Below are positions 7,182 through 14,640 of a stretch of 21,125 bases of DNA, one piece after another. The stretch comes from an uncultured Collinsella sp. Its GTDB lineage: Bacteria; Actinomycetota; Coriobacteriia; Coriobacteriales; Coriobacteriaceae. The position numbers were made by a program, and so were the translations under genes. The stretch covers positions 1 through 21,125 of the forward strand of contig CABQWP010000037.1 of assembly GCA_902467875.1 (NCBI GenBank). The letters run 5' to 3'. The notes beneath the pieces are model-generated. The model saw nothing but the letters and a program-made list of their open reading frames with translations, was not told the origin of the DNA and searched no databases. Position 1 is the first letter of the stretch. Each line of letters starts with the position of its first letter.

Positions 7182-7745
7182 CTACTTGGTCTTGGCTACC
7201 AGCAGCGGGTCGCCAAGCTTGACGAGCGGGTTGCCGCCGATAAGCGTTCCAGACTCGCCGACATGGTCGATACTCTTAAGACGATCGAGCTCGGAGACGA
7301 TGACGGTTACGATGTCCTCGTGACCAGCGGCCTTAATGGCCTCGCGGTCGAAGCTGATGAGCGGCTGGCCTGCCTTGACCACATCGCCCATCTCGACAAA
7401 GCGGGCAAAACCCTTGCCGTTCATTTCCACGGTGCCCAGGCCAACATGGATAAACACGCGAAGACCGTCCTCGGTGATCATGCCAATGGAGTGGTTGGTG
7501 ACAGTGGTGGCACCGATGCGGCCGTTGGCGGGCGCATAGATGGTGCCGGTAATGGGCTCGATGCCATAGCCCTGGCCAAGCATGCCCGAGGCGATCGTCT
7601 CGTCGGGAACCTCGTCCAGGTTGACGAGCACGCCGTTAACGGGGGCATAGATGACGCCTTCGCGGGTGGCGAAGCTTGCTGCGGGCGGAACGGACGCCTC
7701 GCCGGCCGAGGTGAAGGTGGACTTAAGCGAATCGAGCAGACCCAT
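7182..7745 (-). CDS. PTS glucose-type IIA protein, single domain
   Basis: This belongs to the PTS_EIIA_1 (IIA-Glc, crr-like) family, cytoplasmic proteins that accept phosphate from HPr and pass it to a IIB domain. Length is 187 aa from ATG 7745, preceded by TTGGAGG; the open frame upstream to 7826 is not family-like. The barrel is recognisable: VIYAPVNGVLVNLDEVPDE (31-49), NHSIGM with active-site His85, and IHVGLGTVEMNGKGF with the expected phosphorylated His100. The C-terminus (GDPLLVAKTK) is normal. No IIB or IIC gene is nearby, so it probably serves permeases encoded elsewhere and may have a regulatory role. The 20-residue N-terminal tail resembles the short amphipathic leader of some free IIA proteins. 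Confidence 0.93.
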   Translation of the reverse strand: MGLLDSLKSTFTSAGEASVPPAASFATREGVIYAPVNGVLVNLDEVPDETIASGMLGQGYGIEPITGTIYAPANGRIGATTVTNHSIGMITEDGLRVFIHVGLGTVEMNGKGFARFVEMGDVVKAGQPLISFDREAIKAAGHEDIVTVIVSELDRLKSIDHVGESGTLIGGNPLVKLGDPLLVAKTK

Positions 7746-7792
7746 AGTTGCCTCCAACTTAAATAGGCGCATATCGCGCGTTTGGTTTGCCG

Positions 7793-7826
7793 GAAACGTT
7801 TCATATGTGTTTCGCGGCTTGGTCAA
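7793..7826 (-). promoter_or_regulatory. Possible promoter with LacI-type operator for the IIA gene
   Basis: The minus strand has TTGACC (7821-7826) and a weak -10 TATGAA (7800-7805) with 15-base spacing, which is short. The perfect palindrome GAAACGTTTC (7793-7802) overlaps the -10. Palindromes with a central CG and A/T-rich flanks are typical of LacI/CcpA-family operators. Confidence 0.4.
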
Positions 7827-7942
7827 CGCCCCCTATTCTACGCTGCTCAGCGATACCTCTGAGCTGGGATTATGTGATATATCAGTTAAAGGGAAACTTA
7901 TTGCTGGTGTGTTTCTGCGCCACGGGTTCAAGTGGGGTACGC

Positions 7943-7970
7943 TTGAAGGCGAAAAACAAAGGCGCATAAT
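7943..7970 (+). promoter_or_regulatory. Possible promoter of the alpha/beta-hydrolase gene
   Basis: TTGAAG (7943-7948) and CATAAT (7965-7970) are 16 bases apart. The -35 lies in an inverted repeat TTCAAG...CTTGAA. The resulting leader would be only about 13 bases, so a promoter further upstream (around the TGATATAT stretch at about 7876) remains possible. Confidence 0.35.
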
Positions 7971-7989
7971 TTGCGCGAAGGGAGCACAT

Positions 7990-8889
7990 ATGATTGTCGA
8001 GAACCATGCGCTGTGGGGCGAGGAGCCGACCGAGGATTATCCGGCGACGTTTACGTATTTGGGTGCCGAGCCGCTGCCCGATAAACCGAATGGCCGCCGC
8101 CCCGCGGTGATCATCTGCGGCGGAGGCGGGTTTACGCATATCGCTCCGCACGAGCAGGACCCGGTGGCGTTTGCATTTTTGGATCGCGGCTACCAGGCCT
8201 TTGTGCTCAACTATGTCACGAGTTCTACGGGTGACGTGAGCTTTCCGCACCCCCAGGCAGATCTTGCCAAGATGGTCGCCACGGTGCGCGCCAACGCCGA
8301 CGAGTGGCATGTCGATCCTAAGCGCGTGTGCGTCGTGGGCTTTTCTGCTGGCGGCATGATTTGCGCCTCGCTGGCAACACAGTGGAAGACCGGCCCCTTT
8401 GCGGCACTTGCCGGGGCGCGTCCGGACGACATTCGTCCCGATGCCGTGGTGCTGGGCTATCCATTGCTCGACTTTGCCTATGTGCGCGACATGCAGACGC
8501 GCGATCCGCGCATTGACTTGCGCGTGCCCAAGACGGGCGGCAAGACGGGACGCGATTTGCTCAACGACTACCTGTCGATGGTGACGGGCGGCGAGGCAAC
8601 TGACGAGCATCTGGCCGACATCTGCCCCACCACGCATGTTTCGCGTCAGATGCCACCGACCTTTGTGTGGGGCGTGTCCGACGACAAGACGGCGCCGATC
8701 GCGCAGGTATACCCGTTTGCGCAGCGCATGGCCGAGGAGGGCGTTGCATGCGAGATGCACGTCTTCGACCAGGGTGGTCACGGCCTTTCGCTCGGCAACG
8801 CCAACACCGCGGTCGACAACGAGGACAAGCAGGTGGCAGTCCGTCCCTGGATCCGCCTAGCCTTCCGCTTCCTGGAGCGCCATCTGTAA
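7990..8889 (+). CDS. Alpha/beta-hydrolase, esterase or acetylesterase type
   Basis: This 299-aa cytoplasmic hydrolase belongs to the BD-FAE/acetylxylan-esterase-like group (COG0657). The oxyanion region is IICGGGGFTHIAPHEQDPVA (41-60). The nucleophile is Ser119 in GFSAGG. An acid is available in GVSDDKTAP (Asp231 or Asp232), and His264 in DQGGHGLSLG completes the triad. No signal peptide is visible. The start is ATG 7990 with GAAGGGAG upstream; the longer frame from 7651 runs antisense through the IIA gene. Relatives often remove acetyl groups from oligosaccharides, which would suit a sugar-using gut bacterium, but the substrate is not shown. It is divergent from the IIA gene and followed directly by an inverted repeat that probably ends its transcript. 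Confidence 0.88.
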   Translation: MIVENHALWGEEPTEDYPATFTYLGAEPLPDKPNGRRPAVIICGGGGFTHIAPHEQDPVAFAFLDRGYQAFVLNYVTSSTGDVSFPHPQADLAKMVATVRANADEWHVDPKRVCVVGFSAGGMICASLATQWKTGPFAALAGARPDDIRPDAVVLGYPLLDFAYVRDMQTRDPRIDLRVPKTGGKTGRDLLNDYLSMVTGGEATDEHLADICPTTHVSRQMPPTFVWGVSDDKTAPIAQVYPFAQRMAEEGVACEMHVFDQGGHGLSLGNANTAVDNEDKQVAVRPWIRLAFRFLERHL

Positions 8890-8923
8890 GAGTAAGAGGG
8901 CCAGCCCCATCCCGTCCCTCATA

Positions 8924-8989
8924 ACTTGCGGTGAAATAGTTCCAATTAAAGTCACGGGGCTTTAAACAGGAACTATTCCACCGCAACTT
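8924..8989 (+). repeat. Long intergenic inverted repeat, copy 1 (probable terminator)
   Basis: TTGCGGTG (8926-8933) and CACCGCAA (8979-8986) begin an imperfect hairpin of about 25 bp. The right arm (8967-8989) is identical over 23 bases to that of the second copy at 13168-13190, and both copies are preceded by CGTCCC(C)TCAT. After the stem comes CGTTTTG. The element begins about 35 bases after the hydrolase stop. Confidence 0.8.
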
Positions 8990-9081
8990 CGTTTTGATCT
9001 GTTGGAGACGGAGGAAAATGGATCATTTTGTCGAGGGAGCGGGCGGCTGTTTCTGCTCCCGCGGGAAACCACGTCCCGTTT

Positions 9082-9300
9082 GGGAAATCGTGACCCGTTT
9101 TGGGCGCAGATTCCGGGTCGCAGTTTCCCCGAGGGGCTCGATCGGGAAATCGCATCCCAGTCTGAGCGCCGATTCCGGGCTGCAGTTTCCGCTAGATGCC
9201 TCAACCGGAAAGCCCGTCCCGTTTAGGTGTTCCGGAGTGGGATTCGGTTTCCGCAACAGGCCCGTCTGGGAAGCAATGGCCCAGAATTCCCCTTGCACCG
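9082..9300. repeat. 62-bp-period tandem repeat upstream of feoAB
   Basis: Units begin at 9082, 9144 and 9206, with a partial fourth at 9268, each exactly 62 bp apart. They open with GGGAAATCG or a variant. The first two share GATTCCGGG and GCAGTTTCC at the same offsets and are about 70% identical; later units are more diverged. A related degenerate stretch reaches back to about 9013. The period is not a multiple of 3 and no gene is seen in 8890-9423. Confidence 0.7.
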
Positions 9301-9309
9301 ATCTGTCGA

Positions 9310-9339
9310 TTGAACGTCGTTGTGTGTTCACGCTATCAT
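9310..9339 (+). promoter_or_regulatory. Possible feoAB promoter
   Basis: TTGAAC (9310-9315) and TATCAT (9334-9339) are 18 bases apart. Transcription would start at about 9346, just before the paired operator boxes. Confidence 0.45.
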
Positions 9340-9353
9340 GTAAGCTTAAAATT

Positions 9354-9387
9354 GGTTAGCCATGGCAAACGGTTAGCCATGGTGAAC
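9354..9387 (+). promoter_or_regulatory. Two tandem DtxR/IdeR-like operator boxes before feoAB
   Basis: GGTTAGCCATGGCAAAC (9354-9370) and GGTTAGCCATGGTGAAC (9371-9387) are adjacent 17-bp repeats identical at 15 positions. Each is a near-dyad around CCATGG. GGTTAGCC is the left half of the classic DtxR/IdeR consensus. Their place just after the likely start site suits metal-dependent repression of iron uptake. Confidence 0.6.
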
Positions 9388-9423
9388 ATAAATACAACGC
9401 CCTGTGGGCGCCGGGGGAGGAAC

Positions 9424-11790
9424 ATGGACGTGAGGCTCGATACACTCGAGATTGGAAAGGACGCCGTTGTCGCATCGGTGGCATCGGACGATCAGGCACT
9501 CCGACAGCATATTTTGGACATGGGTCTAACGCCGGGCACCGAAGTCACCATGATGAAGTACGCCCCCATGGGCGACCCGCTCGAGATCCGCCTGCGTGGC
9601 TACGAGTTGACACTGCGCAAGGACGATGCCGCTCGCATCGAGCTCGTGGGTATTCACGACACCGATACGGGTCCGCGCGCTAACGCCGCAATCGGCACGA
9701 CGGAGCATCCGGCTCTGGGCGAGGGGACGTATTCGCCCCGTGCGGCAAAGACGGCCGTGCCCGAGGGCGCGCCGCTGCACTTTGCCCTCGCCGGCAACCA
9801 AAACTGCGGCAAGACCACGTTATTCAACCAGCTGACGGGCTCCAACCAGCACGTCGGTAACTTTCCCGGCGTGACGGTCGACCGCAAAGATGGCACCATC
9901 CGTAACCATCCCGAGGCGAGCGTTACCGACCTGCCTGGCATTTACTCCCTGTCGCCGTACACAGGCGAAGAGGTCGTGAGCCGTCAGTTCATCCTCGACG
10001 AGCGCCCGGACGCCATCATCGACATCATTGACGCCACCAACATCGAGCGTAACCTGTACCTGACACTGCAGCTCATGGAACTCGACCGCCCCATGGTCAT
10101 CGCGCTCAACATGATGGACGAGGTGACCGCCAACGGCGGCGCCGTGGACGTCAACCTGCTCGAGAGCCTGATGGGCGTGCCTGTTGTCCCCATTAGCGCT
10201 GCCCGCAACGAGGGTATCGGCGAGCTGGTGGATCATGCCTTGCACGTCGCGCGGTTCCGCGAGCGCCCCGGTCGCCTGGACTTTTGCGCGCCCGACGGTC
10301 CGGACGGCGGTGCGCTGCATCGCTGCATCCACGGTATTGCTAACCTGATCGAGGACCATGCCGTGACGGCGCACATCCCGGTGCGCTTTGCGGCGACCAA
10401 GCTGGTCGAGGGCGATGAGCTGGTAACCGAGGCGCTTCACCTGGATCGCAATGAGCTCGACGCTATCGAGCACATCATTACCCAGATGGAGGGCGAGGCC
10501 GGCACCGACCGCCTATCTGCGTTGGCCGATATGCGTTTTAGCTTTATCGGCGACGTGTGCGGGCGTTGCGTCGTCAAGCCGCACGAAAGCCGCGAGCACG
10601 TGCGCTCCGTCAAGATTGACCGCATCCTGACAGGTCGTTACACAGCCATTCCGGCGTTTCTGGTGATCATGGGCCTCGTCTTTTGGCTGACGTTTGGCGT
10701 GATCGGCGCGGCGTTGCAGGGACTCATGGAGGACGGCATCGCTGCCATCATCGCCTCGGCCGATGCGGGCCTCAAGGCGTTCGGCACCAACGACGTAGTG
10801 CGCTCGCTGGCTGTCGACGGCGTGCTTACGGGTGTGGGCAGCGTGCTGACCTTCCTGCCGATTATCGTCGTGCTCTTTTTGTTCCTCTCCATTCTGGAAG
10901 ACTCCGGATACATGGCGCGCGTGGCCTTTGTCATGGATAAGGTGTTGCGTCGCTTTGGCTTGTCGGGCCGCAGCTTTGTGCCCATGCTCGTCGGTTTTGG
11001 CTGCACCGTGCCGGCTATCATGTCGACCCGTACGCTCCCATCCGAGCACGACCGCAAGATGACGGTCATGCTCACGCCGTTTATGAGCTGCTCAGCCAAG
11101 TTGCCGGTTTACGGCTTGCTGTGCGGGGCGTTTTTCCCGCAGGCGACGGTTCCCGCCATGGTCTCGCTCTATCTGATCGGTATCGTGGTCGGCTGTATCG
11201 CGGCTTTGGTGCTCAACCGCACGGCATTTAAGGGCGACCCGGTGCCGTTTATCATGGAGCTTCCCAATTACCGCCTGCCGAGCGTCAAGACGACGGTGAT
11301 GCTGGCATGGGATAAGGCCAAGGACTTCATCACCAAGGCCTTTACCATTATCTTTGCCGCTACGGTGGTCATCTGGTTCCTGCAGACGTTCGATATCCGC
11401 TTTAATGTGGTCGCCGACCAGTCGCAAAGCCTGCTTGCCGGTCTGGGTAGCATCATCGCGCCGGTGTTGGCCCCGCTCGGCTTTGGCGACTGGCGTGCCT
11501 CGACGGCACTCGTCACCGGACTTATCGCCAAGGAGAGTGTCATCTCGACACTCACGGTGCTTTTGGGTGCAACCTCGCCCGCGGCATTGTCAACCATGTT
11601 TTCGCCGTTTACCGCCTACGTGTTCTTGGTCTTTACGCTGCTGTACCCGCCTTGCGTGGCCGCTATCGGCGCTGTCAAGAGCGAGTTGGGCGCGCGCTAT
11701 GCCGTGGCCGTATTCGCGTTTCAGGTCGCCGTTGCCTGGATCGTGGCGTTTGTCGTGCATTCGGCGGGCATATTGCTGGGGTTGGCTTAG
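9424..11790 (+). CDS. feoB: Ferrous iron transporter FeoB with fused N-terminal FeoA domain
   Basis: This inner-membrane Fe(II) importer of 788 aa has FeoA joined to FeoB. Residues 1-77 are an SH3-like FeoA domain (LDMGLTPGTEVTMMKYAPMGDPLEIRLRG spans about 31-59). A linker of about 40 residues follows. The G domain has G1 GNQNCGKT (124-131), switch I GNFPGVTV with Thr151, G3 DLPG (169-172) and G4 NMMD (229-232). The membrane part begins near residue 405 and holds two Gate motifs with conserved cysteines, GCTVPAIMSTRTL (about 525) and SCSAKLPVYG (about 556). The start is ATG 9424 after GGGGGAGG; the open frame upstream runs into repeats and operator boxes. No separate feoA or feoC is visible. 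Probably monocistronic and iron-repressed. Confidence 0.95.
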   Translation: MDVRLDTLEIGKDAVVASVASDDQALRQHILDMGLTPGTEVTMMKYAPMGDPLEIRLRGYELTLRKDDAARIELVGIHDTDTGPRANAAIGTTEHPALGEGTYSPRAAKTAVPEGAPLHFALAGNQNCGKTTLFNQLTGSNQHVGNFPGVTVDRKDGTIRNHPEASVTDLPGIYSLSPYTGEEVVSRQFILDERPDAIIDIIDATNIERNLYLTLQLMELDRPMVIALNMMDEVTANGGAVDVNLLESLMGVPVVPISAARNEGIGELVDHALHVARFRERPGRLDFCAPDGPDGGALHRCIHGIANLIEDHAVTAHIPVRFAATKLVEGDELVTEALHLDRNELDAIEHIITQMEGEAGTDRLSALADMRFSFIGDVCGRCVVKPHESREHVRSVKIDRILTGRYTAIPAFLVIMGLVFWLTFGVIGAALQGLMEDGIAAIIASADAGLKAFGTNDVVRSLAVDGVLTGVGSVLTFLPIIVVLFLFLSILEDSGYMARVAFVMDKVLRRFGLSGRSFVPMLVGFGCTVPAIMSTRTLPSEHDRKMTVMLTPFMSCSAKLPVYGLLCGAFFPQATVPAMVSLYLIGIVVGCIAALVLNRTAFKGDPVPFIMELPNYRLPSVKTTVMLAWDKAKDFITKAFTIIFAATVVIWFLQTFDIRFNVVADQSQSLLAGLGSIIAPVLAPLGFGDWRASTALVTGLIAKESVISTLTVLLGATSPAALSTMFSPFTAYVFLVFTLLYPPCVAAIGAVKSELGARYAVAVFAFQVAVAWIVAFVVHSAGILLGLA

Positions 11791-11831
11791 TTATGAATTG
11801 ACGGCGCAACCTCTGTGTATCGAATTGTTTT

Positions 11832-11865
11832 CGGCCCCGCTTCTGTACTGACGGATGCGGGGCCG
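11832..11865 (+). terminator. Hairpin after feoAB overlapping the next promoter
   Basis: CGGCCCCGC (11832-11840) and GCGGGGCCG (11857-11865) form a perfect 9-bp stem. The T-tract is weak (TTGCTAT), so termination may be incomplete. Confidence 0.55.
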
Positions 11866-11877
11866 TTGCTATATAAT
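11848..11877 (+). promoter_or_regulatory. Promoter of the MFS exporter gene
   Basis: A consensus -10 TATAAT is at 11872-11877, with a weak -35 CTGACG at 11848-11853 and 18-base spacing. The -35 is in the loop of the preceding hairpin. Confidence 0.55.
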
Positions 11878-11910
11878 CGCCTCCACTCAAAACGATTGGA
11901 GACGTTATAT

Positions 11911-13107
11911 ATGACTCAGACAAGGCAAGACGGCATCACGCTCAAGCAATGGCTCCCACTCGTCGGGCTCACCTGCTGTGCGTTCGTGTTCAACACGTCG
12001 GAGTTTATGCCCATCGGCCTTTTGACTGATATCGCCGCGTCGTTCTCGCTCACCGAGGCCCAGGCGGGCATCATGATCTCGGTCTATGCCTGGGGCGTCA
12101 TGCTGCTGTCGCTGCCGCTCATGGTGTTCGCCTCGCGCTTTGAGTTCAAGCGGATGCTGCTGGGCGTGCTGGCCGTGTTCTCGCTCGGTCAGTTCCTGTC
12201 CGCTGTGGCGCCGACCTATCCCATCCTGGTCTGCGCGCGCCTGGTGGTCGCTTGCGCACATGCCGTGTTCTGGTCAGTCGCCTCGATTATGGCCTCGCGC
12301 CTGGTCGACACTCGCCACGGCGCGCTCGCCATCAGCATGATCGCTACGGGCTCGTCCATCGCGCAGATCTTTGGCCTGCCGCTCGGTCGCGCCATTGGCT
12401 TGGCCGTGGGCTGGCGCATGACGTTTGCCGTGGTCGGGGGCCTCTCAGCCATCGCGGTCGTCTACCAGGCAGCGGTGTTCCCGGCCATGCCGGCGGGTGA
12501 GCGCTTTACCGTCAAACAGCTGCCCGAGCTGCTCAAGAACCCGCTCCTCATCGCGCTCTACGCAGTCACGGTCTTCATGGCGACCGGCTATTACGCAAGC
12601 TACAGCTATATCGAGCCCTTCCTGGCGCAGGTCGCGCACGTCGATGCGGGCGCCATTACCATGACGCTGACGGCGTTTGGCTGCTCTGGTTTGCTCGGAA
12701 GCTGGCTGTTTGGCCGCCTGTTCGATGGGCATCGCTTCCCGTTCTTGGCTATCACGCTCTCCGGCGTGCCGGTGGCCCTGCTGCTCATGGGGCCGGCCGC
12801 ATCGTCGCTCGTGACAGTGCTTGCCGTCTGCGCACTGTGGGGTTGCTGCGCCACGGCCTTTAACGTGGCGTTTCAGGCCGAGCTCATCAAGCACACGCCG
12901 GCAGATTCGTCGGCCGTCGCCATGTCGATCTTCTCGGGCCTGTTCAATTTGGGCATTGGCACGGGTACCGCGATCGGCGGAGCCGTGGTTTCGGGCCCCG
13001 GTATCGCCTGGATCGGCTTCGCGGGCGGTGCGATCGCTGCCATGGGCGTCATCCTCGCCATCACGGTGATGTTCCCGGCCATTCGCCGCGCAAAGCCTGT
13101 CGCCTAA
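11911..13107 (+). CDS. MFS exporter, SotB/AraJ-like sugar efflux family
   Basis: This major-facilitator membrane protein has 398 aa and about 12 predicted helices, as expected for the family. The first helix ends in FVFNTSEFMPIGLLTDI (about 25-41), typical of the SotB/YdeA/AraJ group of proton-driven sugar or drug exporters. The loop between helices 2 and 3 has a motif-A-like SRFEFKRMLLG. Helices 4-5 include ARLVVACAHAVFWSVASIMASRL, also usual for this group. The start is ATG 11911 with TTGGAG 9-10 bases upstream; the longer frame from 11815 covers the promoter. Relatives export arabinose and other sugars or chloramphenicol-type drugs, so the substrate is open. An inverted repeat just after the stop probably ends the transcript. 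Confidence 0.87.
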   Translation: MTQTRQDGITLKQWLPLVGLTCCAFVFNTSEFMPIGLLTDIAASFSLTEAQAGIMISVYAWGVMLLSLPLMVFASRFEFKRMLLGVLAVFSLGQFLSAVAPTYPILVCARLVVACAHAVFWSVASIMASRLVDTRHGALAISMIATGSSIAQIFGLPLGRAIGLAVGWRMTFAVVGGLSAIAVVYQAAVFPAMPAGERFTVKQLPELLKNPLLIALYAVTVFMATGYYASYSYIEPFLAQVAHVDAGAITMTLTAFGCSGLLGSWLFGRLFDGHRFPFLAITLSGVPVALLLMGPAASSLVTVLAVCALWGCCATAFNVAFQAELIKHTPADSSAVAMSIFSGLFNLGIGTGTAIGGAVVSGPGIAWIGFAGGAIAAMGVILAITVMFPAIRRAKPVA

Positions 13108-13122
13108 CCACGTCCCCTCATC

Positions 13123-13189
13123 AGTTGCGGTGGAATAGTTCCTGTTTAAGGCCTTTGAAGGCCCAAGCAGGAACTATTCCACCGCAACT
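13123..13189 (+). repeat. Long intergenic inverted repeat, copy 2 (probable terminator)
   Basis: This is a nearly perfect hairpin. Arms 13123-13144 and 13168-13189 match over 22 bp, and an inner stem GGCCTT-TG-AAGGCC (13150-13163) closes the loop. It begins 15 bases after the MFS stop and is followed by TATTTTG. It shares its right arm and left flank with the copy at 8924. Confidence 0.85.
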
Positions 13190-13260
13190 TATTTTGGGGA
13201 AGAGGATACAAGCCGGGCATACAATGGATGTCGTTGTGTTGAGCTTACCGGGAGGTTGCT

Positions 13261-14637
13261 ATGTGGGCATACGAGACGACGTTCTATCAGATCTATCCGC
13301 TGGGCTTTTGTGGAGCTCCGCGCGAAAACGCCGCGCCCGTTGCCGAGGATGAACTATCCCAAGCTGCCGTCGTCGCGCCTAACCCCGATGCTCCCATTAT
13401 GAAAATCGCCCAATGGGCCGACTACCTGCAGGAACTCGGTATTGGAGCTGTGCTCATCAACCCGCCGCTCGAGTCTGATAGCCACGGCTACGATACGCGC
13501 AGCCTGCGCCATCTCGACCGTCGCCTGGGCGGGGATGCCGATTTTGCCGCCGTATGCGACACGCTGCATGCCCATGGCATTCGCGTGGTGCTCGATGCCG
13601 TCTTCAACCACGTCGGTCGCGGCTTTTGGGCTTTCCGCGATGTGCAGGAGCGCAAGTGGGACTCGCCCTACAAGGACTGGTTCCACATTAGCTTTGACGG
13701 CGACTCGTGCTATGGCGACGGCTTTTGGTACGAGGGCTGGGAGGGTCATTTTGAACTCGTGAAGCTCAATCTGCAAAACCCCGCCGTGGTCGATTACCTG
13801 CTCGAGTCCGTGCGTCGCTGGGCCGAGGTCTTTGGCGTCGACGGCCTGCGCTTGGACGTTGCCTATATGCTCGACCGCGACTTCATGCGCCGCCTGCACA
13901 CCTTTACCCGTGAGCTCAAGCCCGACTTTGTGCTGATCGGCGAGACGCTCCACGGCGACTACAACCAGATCGTCAACGACGAGATGCTCGACTCCTGCAC
14001 CAACTACGAGTGCTACAAGGGCCTGTACTCCAGCTTTAACTCGGTCAACATGTTCGAGATTGCCCACTCGCTGCATCGCCAGTTTGGCGGTGACCCGTGG
14101 TGCATTTATCGCGGCAAGCATCTGCTGTCGTTTGTCGACAACCACGATGTGCCGCGCCTGGCGAGCATCCTGACGGACAAGTCCTGCCTGCGCCCCGCCT
14201 GCGGCATGCTCTTTGGTATGCCGGGCATTCCGTGCGTCTACTACGGCAGCGAGTGGGGGATTGCCGGCGAAAAGGGCGGCCCCGATGGCGATTGGGCGCT
14301 ACGTCCTGCGCTCGATGAGCCTGCGCCCAACGAGCTGACGGCCTTCATCAAGCAGCTCGCGCACCTGCGCTCGACAGACGGTGCGGCGGCACGCGCTCTC
14401 AACTACGGCGCGTACCGCAACGTGGTGATCCAGAACAAGCAGCTGCTGTTCGAGCGCGCCTGCGACGACGCGACGGTGCTCGTGGCGGTGAATGCCGTGA
14501 ACGAGCCCTATACCTTTGGAGCCGGCGAACTCAACGGCTCCTTCGTCGACCTGCTTGCCGACGATGCGCCTACGGTCGAGCTGCCGGGCTCCCTTGAGCT
14601 TGCACCCTACGAGGTGCGCTATCTGCTGAGGGCCTAG
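13261..14637 (+). CDS. GH13 alpha-amylase-family glycoside hydrolase
   Basis: This 458-aa cytoplasmic enzyme (no signal peptide) acts on alpha-glucans or maltodextrins and has a TIM barrel. Conserved regions appear in order: DAVFNHVG (region I), GLRLDVAYML with nucleophile Asp199 (II), LIGETLHG with acid/base Glu228 (III) and FVDNHDVPR with Asp296 (IV). A short C-terminal beta domain ends in YEVRYLL. The N-terminus WAYETTFYQIYPLGFCG resembles cyclomaltodextrinase-like and related intracellular GH13 enzymes, but the long N-terminal domain of neopullulanases is absent. The start is ATG 13261 with GGGAGG five bases before. A possible -10 TACAAT is at 13220. The DNA glycosylase gene follows 3 bases after the stop codon. 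The exact specificity is undetermined. Confidence 0.9.
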   Translation: MWAYETTFYQIYPLGFCGAPRENAAPVAEDELSQAAVVAPNPDAPIMKIAQWADYLQELGIGAVLINPPLESDSHGYDTRSLRHLDRRLGGDADFAAVCDTLHAHGIRVVLDAVFNHVGRGFWAFRDVQERKWDSPYKDWFHISFDGDSCYGDGFWYEGWEGHFELVKLNLQNPAVVDYLLESVRRWAEVFGVDGLRLDVAYMLDRDFMRRLHTFTRELKPDFVLIGETLHGDYNQIVNDEMLDSCTNYECYKGLYSSFNSVNMFEIAHSLHRQFGGDPWCIYRGKHLLSFVDNHDVPRLASILTDKSCLRPACGMLFGMPGIPCVYYGSEWGIAGEKGGPDGDWALRPALDEPAPNELTAFIKQLAHLRSTDGAAARALNYGAYRNVVIQNKQLLFERACDDATVLVAVNAVNEPYTFGAGELNGSFVDLLADDAPTVELPGSLELAPYEVRYLLRA

Positions 14638-14640
14638 CTC

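Noticed and set aside
9082..9300. CRISPR array
   Set aside because: Units are contiguous with no unique spacers, have no conserved short repeat, and no cas gene is near.
8994..9359. Short frames inside the tandem repeat region
   Set aside because: The repeat period is 62 bp, so the frame changes in each unit, and no ribosome site or family similarity is present.
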